From Symsagittifera roscoffensis (Eukaryota; Xenacoelomorpha; Acoela; Convolutidae): a stretch of DNA of 64,000 nucleotides. Location of the stretch: assembly GCF_963678635.1 (NCBI RefSeq), contig NC_087063.1:6170386-6234385 (forward strand). Direction: 5' to 3'. Shown piece after piece: positions 12,001 through 24,000 of this stretch (position 1 is the first letter of the stretch; every line of letters starts with the position of its first letter). The notes below the pieces were generated by a model that ran no database searches, was not told the origin of the DNA, and worked only from the letters and a program-made list of their open reading frames with translations. The translations under genes and the position numbers were made by a program.

Positions 12001-15000
12001 CTTCACTAGTGTCAAGTAGAGGCCTGGTTTCAGAGAGGTCTCTTGGTTCTGGTGGAAGCGGATCAACTCCTATCAACATACCAGTCGTTTTGCAACTATT
12101 TTCGAAACTAGTTTTGGGCTTTTTTCAGTTCCCCCCCCCTTAACATTGCAATATGACAATAAAATTTGGCGTGGTGAACAAATCGACAATTGTCAATTGT
12201 TAACAGATTTGTTTTTCATACTTTACAGCGTAACATCACGCATTTAGCCGTAATAACACGTAACACAAACATAAAACTCAGTATTTTGAAAGGGGGGACT
12301 GGAAAAGAGCTTAGTTTTGCATTAAATGGCCGAAGCCGATTCCATAAACAGCTCTTTCCTCTACCCCCCCCCCTACACACCTGCGAAATTTAAGTAGTAA
12401 ACTTACTATTCACATTGTCAGATTGTTACAAAAATTGGCCTGCAGACTAATTAGACCTATAAACAGCCTATAAAACTTATCATCAAGTTTCTGCGACGAA
12501 ACGGAAAAAGTCAAAGCAATTTTAAATTATCACAGACATTGCTTATGTTTCATTAAGGCATCAGAGAGTTTTCCTGGTTTTGCTAAAAGCAGATTAAATA
12601 CAACAAAGCAATTTGGAATCATTGATCTTTTTTGGAATCATTGATCATTTTTGGAATCATTGATCATTTTTTGAATCATTGATCATTTTTGGAAGCTTTG
12701 ATCGTTTTTGGAATCATTGATCATTTTTGGAATCATTGATCATTTTTGGAAGCTTTGATCGTTTTTGGAATCATTGATCATTTTTGGAATCATTGATCAT
12801 TTTTGGAAGCTTTGATAGTTTTTGGAATCATTGATCATTTAGAAAGGGAACAGATCCTAAAGAGTATGTCATCAACGGTCTGCGATGAAACTCGTAGTTA
12901 ATATTAATTACATAAGACTACCAAACCTAGTATCATGAGAAATCAAGAGTAGAAAAAAACTGTTAGTCTAAAACACGCTCTTTGATCTTTACATCAGCGA
13001 GAAAAAAAAACACGACTCGTACTAAATATCGCAGATATTTATATTGAAATGACGAAAGCAAATGGTTAAATTCACTACACAAACCTCTAAATCCAGAAAC
13101 AGCATATCCAGAGCAGAGAAATCATCCAGAAGTGAAGATGAGAAATTGGCGGCAACATTGGAAGAAGCGTTGATACTGCCTTGACCCCCACTGAGAGAAC
13201 TGGTCTCGCCCCCTGCCCCCATGCTGAGGGAGAGGTCTAGCTTGGGCTTCCTCTTGCCCACCACTTTGCTAAGGGGGGACCTTGGACATTTGTTGTCGGG
13301 GAGCTAAAATAAAAAAAAAGTCTAGTTTTAAACATTTTTTTTTTAATTTTTTGCCCTTTTTTTGCTTTTATATTTTTTATTGTGGGAGGGAAAGTGGAAA
13401 AGAGTAAAAACGATGACTCACATGTCCTATGAGTACGAATATCATGTTTCCGTGGTTGTCTCGCAACACCCTGTGGTAGACCCTTCCCACATCCCGCCAG
13501 GAGAGGAGGGACTGGAGACTGAACACCGCCTGGACCAGTTTGGCCCTAAAGGAGATGGAGGTGTTGGATGACGTCACACTCAGCTCCTGACACACAGTCG
13601 CCATGTCATCCCACACCACCGACAGCTGAAATAGCAGAAAAATTAATAATGAGTTTCTATCACTGTTTTCAAATTTAAATTTCTTTTTGTAATTTTAAAC
13701 AACGAACAAAAAAATGTTGAACGAGTTGAAAAATTGCAAAAAAAAATGTTTTTTAAATCTAACTGATAAAAAACAGCAGTTATCAAAATTAAGTAATCTT
13801 TCTGCCATTTTATTGACCTTTCCTGAGCAGATTTTTGATGCAAAAAAAATGGTCGCCCATAAAATGGTTTCAAAGTACGCTCATTCAAATCTTTACTTTC
13901 TAATAAATAATAATAAGAGTTTCCAGTATAGGTGCATTTTCACAAAATACTTTTTATGATTGTCATAAAAGAACCCAATCTGAGAAGTCGTCATGGGACA
14001 AGTGATTCAGATTGTTGTCAGATATTCAGACGGCTGTTTTTTACTAACTAACCTTGAGGAACCAGTGGAAGTCCTGGGAGATGTTGGCCGGCGTCCCCTC
14101 GTCCACCTCCACAGTGGGGATGACGTCATCACTCGTTACCACCACCCGATCATCAGGTGTGTACAGAGCACACGACAGATACACGCCCCTGTAAAAACAC
14201 TGCAATGTTGCGCAATCCCATAACAAATTGCGTAATAATCCAATGATAATTGCGCAATCCAATGACAAATTGCTTAATAATCCAATGATAATTGCGCAAT
14301 CCAATGACAAATTGCGTAATAAACCAATGATAGTTGCGCAATCCAACGAAAAATTGTGGACTGAAATGATCTTAGGGGGAAAAGGGAAGTGGCTAAGTTT
14401 CCTCTTGTCAATCGACAGGTCGGAGGTTCGAAGCCCACTATGATTCGAGCTAGCTGTTTGAGGGCGAGGCAATAAATTCAGCTCAGAAAGAAAAAGTTGG
14501 ATGTAATCCACAACCGCCTCAAAACTTGCTTTTTTAGGAAGTTGCAACACAATTTAAACGGGATGCGACAAATTTTTGATGTTAACAGCATATGGCGATT
14601 AATTTGGAGGGAAGACTCAACTATTTCTATATAAAAGACATACTTAAAGACTTGGACTGCGATTCTAATCTTGTGCTTCCAGAATATTCACGGATGGCCT
14701 TGTGATGAGCCGGAGAAGCACAACAGTGCCAAAGTACATCAGTTCCAAAAGTCGAAAAACTGTTTTTAATACTGTTTTTACTCATCGCAAATCAATGAAA
14801 AGTAAATAAAATCAAATGGTGGGAAGTTGAAAATACAAAAATTGCCATTTAAATTAATACTGCTTGTTAAACAAATGATGGCATCCCTCATGTTGGAGGG
14901 ACCGCTAATTGGAATGTTTTTCAGTTTTTTCAGCCAGGGGCGGATTTAGAGGGGGGGGCGGACGCCCCCCCCCCCCCCCCCCTCAGGGATTCGACCCCCT

Positions 15001-18000
15001 GCCGACCCAAAGGGTCCCCCTTTGATACTTTTTCAGAAATCCATTTTTGGCGGACCGACCCTAAAATTTTTCTAAAGGCGCCTTCGGCGCCAATATATAC
15101 TAACTTTGAGGGGGAGCGCGCGCCAAAAAAAACGCAATTTTTTTGTCAAAATTTTTCAAAAAGTGCCCAAAAACGGCTTTTTTGACTGTGAGAGCTCGAA
15201 AAATCAATTTGGTCGACCTAAAAAAAAAAAAAGGTCGTCAAAATTTTGGAAAATTTTTCGAAAATCCGCCCCCCCTCGAGAAAATCCTAGATCCGCCCCT
15301 GTTTTCAGCCATTAAAATTGAATATTCAAAATTCTCAAAGAAATCGCAAAATTTCAATTTAGGCAAATACCAAATAAATTCAGGCCATCAAAACTAAAAT
15401 TGACCGATTGCAGAATAAGCACAAAAACAGAAAAATCATTTATCAAACAGTGTCAGAACTAAAACAAATCGGAAAAAAACTTATTAATAAACGAATACCG
15501 ATTTTAGAAAATTGAAAAACAAAAAAAGTATATTCCATATCTGCACTAATTGTACAGACAAATTTGTCTTTAAATCAGTTTCTCCTAATTTTGGCTTCAA
15601 TTTTGAGCAAAACAAAAACGTTCGCTTCAGCGAATAGGAACGACTAACGATTCTAACTGGTTGAAAAATTTCAATCATTGGGTCCCCCCATCATGGAAAT
15701 AGTCTTTGACCCCAATTTTTGTATCCTAACATACAAAATTTGGGGTACTCTCATGATGGAAGAATCGAATGACGGAAAACTATAAAACCAATCAGAATTG
15801 TTGTCTATTGGCCAAATGAATTCAGCACGAAACCGAAGTCATTATTAACAGAAAATGAATTAAAGCAGTTCAGCGAAGTTTAATTTCGCAGCGCAATCCG
15901 TGCAAATAAACATTTTTTTTGTTATATTTTTTATTTTAAAAAAAGGTTATAATTTTTCCAATACCCGACTTCGATTTCGCAATTTATGAAGAAAAAAAAA
16001 TTCACACCGGTTAATATTAGTTTGAATGGCCTGAAATTGTTCGCTCTTTTTGAGAATTTTGAATACTCAATTCAGATTGGTTAAAATTAACTGAAAAAAA
16101 ATTCCAGCTTTCGGTCCCCCCATTTTACGGCTTCATAAAATTTTCTGAATATATAATTAACTCAGAAATATCACAATTTTTCTCTCGGTTTCTCTCAAAA
16201 ACAAATACTATTCACACAAAACTGCCAAAAATTCCTTCAAAATTCCCAAATATCAGTTTTCGAGACTTTTGAACACATTTTTAGTTTCGGCACTGTTGAA
16301 CTCCAGTGAGCCACAAACTTGAAGTTCAATATTAAGCGAGAAACCAAAGAATGTTCCGAAACACCGCGAAGTTTATTTTTGAGAAGTTTAAGAATGCAAC
16401 AGCACATCTGGAAAATCCGCAGTTTGTTGAACGCCCATTATTTGTTTTAACCATAAGTTGAAAAACACAAGTATATTGGACGTCTACGAACTTTGGTTTT
16501 GGCTATTACATCCCACTTCGCGGGAAAATCAACCCAGAATACGGTAAAAAAAATCTTGTGACCTTTTTACTTATTAACTGGGCAAATAGCCAGTCTTATT
16601 TTCAATTTCGGCTCAAGTTTCAATTTCAAAGCAAATTCTGCTCGGCCATGCAAATACCTTTATATATAAATTGGTTATCAAAAGAGTCCCAGCTCCATGG
16701 TTAAGGCATATAACCCCAATTCTGTTCCGCACCTTAGCTTTCATGTACCCTCCATGTTACCATAGCAGGGTTTTCAACCTGGTCACAAATCCACAAGATA
16801 TCAACAGACAAAACAGCCTTTTCTGACGCTAATTGTTTTCATGCCCAAAAACTGTTGGATTTTCGAGAACATTATGTTTGCTTTCACAACCTTCACCCTG
16901 ACTGAATATTGTCGAAATATTTAAATAAACTCTCGAAATTCGGAAGTCAAAACAGACTTTGCTTTTGTTAATCAGTAGCGACGTTTCAAAAGAACCTCAA
17001 AGAGGAAAATTCTCGAAGACTTGAAATGGTTCACCAATACCTTATTTATGGTGTGTGTCATAAATTTTCAAAGCAAACTAACCGCTATTGCTTCGCTTGC
17101 GCTTAACAAGGTCTATTTCTTCAAAGAAAATTAAAAAATGCCAATTTTTTCAAGGTTCGAGATTTTTGGGATTTTTTTTCCATTCGAAATTTTTCAGTTT
17201 GTTGACTCTGAGGCCTCATGTTTTAAAATTAATCAATAAAAGCACATTTTTGACTTATGTGGCTTATGTATGTGCTTAAATCTCAGCTATTTGTCTCCAT
17301 AAAAATGATGCACAAAATCAAATTCAAAATGAAGTGCAAAGATGAACTCCTTTTTTTCATTTTGCAAAACAAAAAGAAACAATATAGTACTTAAGCTCTT
17401 GAAGTTCTTAAGATTTTTTTAAGTAGAATCTGCAAAAGTCAGTCAGTAGAAGTGCTCAATTACACGACAGCCATTGTTTTTTTTTTAAATTTTGAAATTT
17501 GAAAATAGTTTTTTACCGCCATTTTCTGTTAACGGAGTGTTTCCCTGTTCTTCCTTTTAAAATTAATTTGAAGCGAATCAAGTTATTTTCCTTGAGTTTT
17601 TTAGTACCACATTGCTAATCAAATTTTCAAAAAGTCAAAAAAAAATCGGCAAAAATTTTGAGAAATTTCAAAAAGTTTTTCTTACACTTTTTGTTTTTCT
17701 GGTTAATTTTCTGCAAAAACTGTTTTCCAATTGACCTAGTTTACTGTGAAGACTATGGTGGGAACTTTTTTTGCTACTGGCACAGTAACCGTCTATCTTT
17801 GTTTTAAATAGATTTGATACAATTTGGGGCATAAAAAGGATTTAATTTGAGGCTGCCCCTCCACATTTTTTTTTCGTCTTTTTATACTTTATATTAGCAG
17901 TTATTTAAACCAAATTTGTGCATTTTTCTACCTAATTCTTGAAAAAAAAGTAAATATTGGACAATTTTCGTTGTTTCATTCAAGTTCGGTTGAGATGCCT

Positions 18001-21000
18001 GTAAATTGTGTTGGAGTGTCAAACGAAATTCATTCATACAAAATATCAATTTCGAGCAGGAGGAATTATTAAGACTTTTCTTTATAAAATAACAACCCAG
18101 CAGTAAGCCTCGTGACCTATATGTAACAAAATTCAGTTTGCTCATTGGCAATTTAAAAATTGAGGATTAAATTGAGTTTTGTTCATACTACACAAACATA
18201 GATCTGTAAATTAACTTTTCTTATTTCTAACATTCAACTCCAGTTCAAAGACGTTCAAAATTGGAATCTGTTTCTTCCCTGATTTTAGGGGGGCGTTCAA
18301 TAGTGCCGAAGTACAACAGTGCCGAAAAAGGCGGGAATATTTCAGAATAACTTAAACGCATTTTCTAAAGAGCGGGAAATTACTGACGCTAATCATCAAG
18401 GAAAAACACTCCAATTTTGGCGCCAAAATGTCGGGGAGGGTTCTCATGCTTGACGGAACGAATGCTTGAAAAATTTCAACCAATCAAAATCGCTACGCGT
18501 TTTTTTGGCTAAATGCCTTTCTCACAAATTTGAAGTCAATATTAACTGAAAATGTAATCAGTGGAAAATAATCAAAATATTACAAATTGCGGGATACAAC
18601 CTCATTACTTTTCAGATAACCATCAAGATTAATGAGTTCAAAATCATAAGAATTTTTCAGTCCTGAAAACTTATCTGCTTATTATCTAATCGGTCAATAT
18701 TAACTTTAATGGCCTGGATTTGTTTTCTTACTTTAGAGATTTTCGCGATGTACTTTGAGATTTTGAATACTCAATTCTGATTGGCTGAAAGTAAGCTAAA
18801 ATTAATTTCAAGCATTCGGTTCTTCAAATATGAGGGACGCCACCCAAAATATCTGCAACTGCAAGTTTAACAATTAGTTTGGATGTCTAAATTGCAAATT
18901 TTCTCGCGCAAAATCTTAAAGCTTCACTTAAGATTGTAAACCTTCGCCGTTTAATTTCTGATTGCCGCACTTAATATGTTGAAATTTGTTCATTTTTTCG
19001 GTACTGTTGAACAAAGTTTTCGTTTTCGGCACTGTTGAACTATTTTTTTGACACTGTTGTACTTCGGCACTGCCCCGATTTTAGTTTGGTTTTTGAAAAC
19101 AGGAACGTTGTCCATGAAGCGGACTGGTCACGTTGAGCTGCCTTGAAAAGCAGACAAAACCATTTATGCCAAATACTTTTGCGACCTCAGCAAAAGACCC
19201 TGATTTTTAAATGACGAAGGTAGTTGCAAAACTAATAAGATGCCCCGATCTATCAAATGTTAAGTTGTTAAGTTTTTAACACTTGAAAACCCCATGAGTT
19301 TGAAAGGTCAATTTTAACAAGACATGAAAAAAGGGAATTAATGAAGTCTTATCTAGAGGTAGGTGCAGATTTGTCTCGGCCATATACCTCATTAATAAAT
19401 CGACCTGAATCTTTTCCTCTTCTGTCCGTTGAGTTTGAACCATTTTTTCATTTTTTTCAGTATAATTAAATTTTTTTTATAAACAAAATCTTTTTTGCAT
19501 TTTCCTGTTTCAGAATTAAGAGAATTTTTTTTGCCATTTTTTTTATTATTTAAGACAGTTGTTCAGCCATTTATTGCTCACCAAATTTATTTACCCATTT
19601 CTCTTTAAGAAATGTGTTTCCATTCTGTAACCAATTTTTGTCAACAATAACTCAGATCTAAGATTTAAACAGGAATCTAAGAAAAACAAGAAACGCTTTA
19701 AGAAAGCACTTATTTATCACAGTAAATAAGGAATCTACTGGAAAAAAAACTAACTATGATTTTCAAAAACAGCAGACAAGACTAGATATAGCGTGCTTCA
19801 ATGGCAGTTCTTTAAAACACGAATGATGGTTTTACGCAGCCAAGAAATCGGACTCAAAACGTTTGCAGTAAACTAGAAAAATACCAGCAGTAGTAAATGT
19901 TAAAATAATTTTAGATGTTTTATCTGCATCAAAAAATGAAATTTATATCAAATTTGTGCCAAACAATATTGGTGCATCGTGTTGATACAAAAAAAAAGTT
20001 TTTTTTTTTTTAAATTTTAACATGGATCAAAGTTTAACTTACTTTGTGAGACTTTTTGAGAACTTTGGATGAGTGGGCATTAGGTGTTTGAGGTTGCGTT
20101 GCTTGGATGGGGACCCGTTGTCTTGCTGTTGTAAGTTGAGACCCAGACAGGCGTATTTGACTTGTTCATACATCAAAGACAACTCTGTCACTTTCTTTCC
20201 ACTACATCTTCGCTCTTTGTTGCAGATGTCTCGCCAATCTAAAAAATATATAATATCAATTCGGCTCACTAATGAGCAACAATAAAAACAAGATGTTTAA
20301 TTCCCTAAAATACCGATGGAAGCCGTAAGAAGCTCTTAAAAATTCATCATACTTTCGGAAACGGCATGAAAATTTGTTCTTTATTTTTATTCATTTAAAT
20401 TTTAAGGTACCCATCTTTTTTAGATGTCTAGCAACAATATTTACAACTGAAAAACGTGTATTCGTCATTATCAGCTGGAATTTGAAGCAATCTCACTTTA
20501 GGAATGTTTTTTAACTCTTTTCATATTGTCAGATTATTTCCATAACCATTCCATATGATTTAAAAATTTCTAGACTATTGCCAGCTAGCTTACGAACTTC
20601 CCAAATTTCTCCCCCAAGTTTTTCGATAAATCCATATTCGATATAAAAATTTCCAACATATACGATTCACCAGGTCGAAGACAACATATTTTGGGCCCAA
20701 GTGAACTATCATAAATGAGCTGATTAATATTTTCTTAAAGATAAAAACTAAAATTTTTTCAAGTTGAAATTTAAAAAAAAGAATCTGACTTACTGCTTGG
20801 TGTAGCAGAAGGCGGTGTCGCCAGTTGTGCCGGTCCGAAGCCTTTGATGTTGGCGGCCGACACCCGCACGAATATTTCGACCCCCGGGGTCAGCCCCCGA
20901 ATCACGAAGTCGAGTTCTCTCAAGTCTAACAACACATGCTCGCCCTCAACCGAATCGAACAAAGCCGACTTACTCCAGGCGACTAAAAAACATGAATTAA

Positions 21001-24000
21001 TATTTTATAATCGAAGCGTTTTTCTCACCATATTTAGTTTTGTTTTCATAAAGAAAACGTTCAAATCTGATTTGAAAGATCTGAATTACAAAGAGTTTTG
21101 CAAAAATCGCCAAATTAGCAATTTAACAATGGTAATATAATTATATTTTCGTCAATTGATATGCACATTTAAATAGCAAAGAAAGACAGAGCCAAAGCTA
21201 TGAAACCGTGAAAAACACCGCCTCTTTTTTTAATGAACAAAAACATAAATGATGGCGCTAATGCTTAGAAAATATAGCTTATTTGGCTTAATTTGAAAAC
21301 TAATTTTTCCAACTATCAAAAATTCTTTTCACACCGCGCCTCAGATCAAAGGATAAAATACGCCGATGGTGCTCTCTTAACTTGGAAAAGGCCAAAAAAG
21401 TACCTTTCAAAAGATTAATGACAGTCTTTGTTCCGAACACACTCGAAAGAAAGGAATGAACTATGGCAAAAGGAGACTTTTTTGCGACCGATTATGGTTA
21501 CTCCAAAATGCAGATGAAACTTCTTTCAGTTATAATGCGGTTCTAAATAAGATTTTTTAATGTTTCATAGGAAAACTAGTCAAATAATTTTTCTGTTCAC
21601 GCCAGTTACGTTTAGCCACGAACAGTTACTATTGCTTGATTTGTATAAAAGCTTACTTTAAAAATGTTTACAAGAAGCAGGTTTATTTACAGGTTTAAAA
21701 AAACGCTATCATATCCAGGGAAAATTCTGAAAAAAAACTGCTTAAAAAGTATAATTTTTCTTCATTTTCTTGTAAAATTGAAAATAATGTGATTCCTGCG
21801 AATCACAGAAGAGCTATCAGATATCAGAAGGCCTTAACAGGCCTTTCGAAGAATACGATAGCCCATTTGTATTATCTCTCCACATTCTAAACTTTTGTAT
21901 TATATTGATTGACGCTCTTTTCTTGCGACTCAAGGCTTTTGTTTGCGTGTGGACCTTTCACGTGGTACCATTATTGTAGCCGAAATTGGTCAGGATGTGG
22001 TAGTATTGAAGCTAGAGGTCAAGTGAGAGCTCGTCCTCGCACATTATCATTTACATGGCAGGGGATCGAATACACGATCTGACGATTTCAAAGTGAACGA
22101 GTTAACACTATGCTAAAGGCCTCTTTTTTAAGTGCCTCTCTGCTGAAACTTGAAACAGCTGCGTGCACTCACTTTTTTTTCAAAAGCGAAATTACAATGA
22201 AATTATAGCAAAAAAAAACGTTTTTAATATTTTACAAAAATAACAACTTATAAATTAAAGTATATTTTTTTCATTGTCCCACAAAAAGGCAGTTTCTAAA
22301 TAATACAGTTTCAGTCTGCTAACGCATCGCACAGGCAAACTGGCTTTACCCAATTAAAGTTTGAATTACTTTTGAGCTGGAATAGTTCACCTCAAAAAGT
22401 TGTACACAGAAAAAATTAACAACAACACGCTCAATTTGACAAAATTAGCAAGAAAAACTAAATAGAAAATTAAGAAAGAAGTTAAATGTGTTGCAAAAAT
22501 CAATCAAAAACTTATTTCGGTCATCAGAGAAAAAGCAACGCCTTTAAAAATAATTTTAGGTAGACTGTTGAACTTTGGCGTCATAAAATAATAACAAAGA
22601 CGTACGCAATGGGTAGTCAGTGATTTCAATTGCTCAAAGTTTTCGCCCTGCTTTTTTGGACCAGTTTCTTAAAACGATTTTGTCTTATTTTAGCATAAAA
22701 ACGACTACAATGAGAAAAAATTGGATAATCCCTCACCATCTGACCATTTTTAAAGTAAAATTTGTTGGAAATCAACTGCTGAAGTGTAAAGTTTTTTGGG
22801 TCGTATTTTTTGTCCTATACTTGATTATGAGATTCTAACACAACAGAATCAACTATGATACACAACGCTTATCTCAATACTCTTCAGGTGATCATTCGTA
22901 ATGTGTTATTTCGTTACAAGCAAAAAAAATAACAGAAGATTGAGAGGCAAATTTTGAATCAAGAGCACTATTCCTCTCACGCCGAGTGTAAGCGCAGCCA
23001 ATGCATTTTTGTTATATTTCGTCGCCAGTTACTAATTGTTGCCTTTTACAAAATTTTGCCGATTAATAATTATCGCCAACCCAAAACTTCATCGGAGAAT
23101 AACTTGTCTAATCAATGTAAGCATTGTATTCAGTCTTTTTGTAAATATTGTTTGAAATTTATAAATTCAGAAAAAGCATCAACAAAATTTTACGGCTAGT
23201 GACTAGGAATAAAAACAACTACTAATCGCAAGCAGTGCAGAGCGAGTCAGGTTCTAAAAGTAATAGTATTGACATGTTATGATACCTTATTAAAATCTCG
23301 AAGCTTTCGAGAAACAAAACCATTAGTTCGTCCATTAACCAAGTCTTTTGCTCAAAACGAAGATTTTCGTTCTACACTAATTTTTAGTCTAAACAGCAAA
23401 GGCGTCTCAACATTCAAAAAGTTTTCCCAAAAACACTTTTTGAGAATCCGAATCATAATTGATCAGGGCTTTAAATCTTTAACCTATTTGACCCATTGTT
23501 TTTAATGTATCTGATTTTATGTCAAAAAAATTTTCCCTCCTAGGCCGTAGTTTCTTTCCATTGTTTCAAGTGCCCGAAAAAAAATAGAATTAATAAGGAA
23601 TTACTTAGGCGTAGAAAACTTGCTCGGTTTAATTTTTTTTCTCGTTAGCAAAGGCTTTCGATTTTCTTTGAGAATTTCTAATATAAATTACAAAAATGAT
23701 TTTGTTCTCGATTTTACTTTACTTGGTTTCTTTCAGACTCGGATCCTCAGTTAAAAAAAAACTCCTAGAAGTCACTTGCTCCTTAAGAGGGATAACAAGA
23801 ACAACTTTAGGAAGAAACTTTTGGACAAAAATTATGATAATAAATTGATCTTTGTCTAACTTACTTTTGTATCTTGTGACCAGAGATCCATTTGTAGTTT
23901 TTGGCGCTGTGAAACTGACTCTAACAGAAGTTGAACTTGTAACTGATATTTCAATTTTGGTCGGAGGATCCGGCGCTCTCGCCAGTTCAAAACAAGCCTT

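Larger units (their letters stand above)
14189..20042 (-). other. ANKFN1 intron of 5.9 kb, mainly transposon-derived
   Basis: Holds the 42-bp array, a 1.6-kb AACAGTGCC-ended element with a nested MITE, and a second, shorter element of the same family. The remaining parts (16313-18280 and 19085-20042) are AT-rich with no exon I could support. Open frames there, such as 17088-17279 and 17894-18151, lack splice context or family match. Confidence 0.6.

Noticed and set aside
12612-12840. CRISPR-like array
   Set aside because: Units are directly abutting without spacers, in an animal intron. It is a minisatellite.
13566-14125. CRE-like TGACGTCA palindromes near 13570 and 14118
   Set aside because: They lie in coding exons and are explained by codons for conserved residues. 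There is no promoter context.
14044-14550. Long minus frame with repeated IIGLL.NLSLDCA as a repeat protein
   Set aside because: It is the intronic 42-bp array fused to a real exon without splicing.
15106-15397. Basic Lys/Arg-rich open frames
   Set aside because: They fall inside the hAT MITE and recur with it elsewhere.
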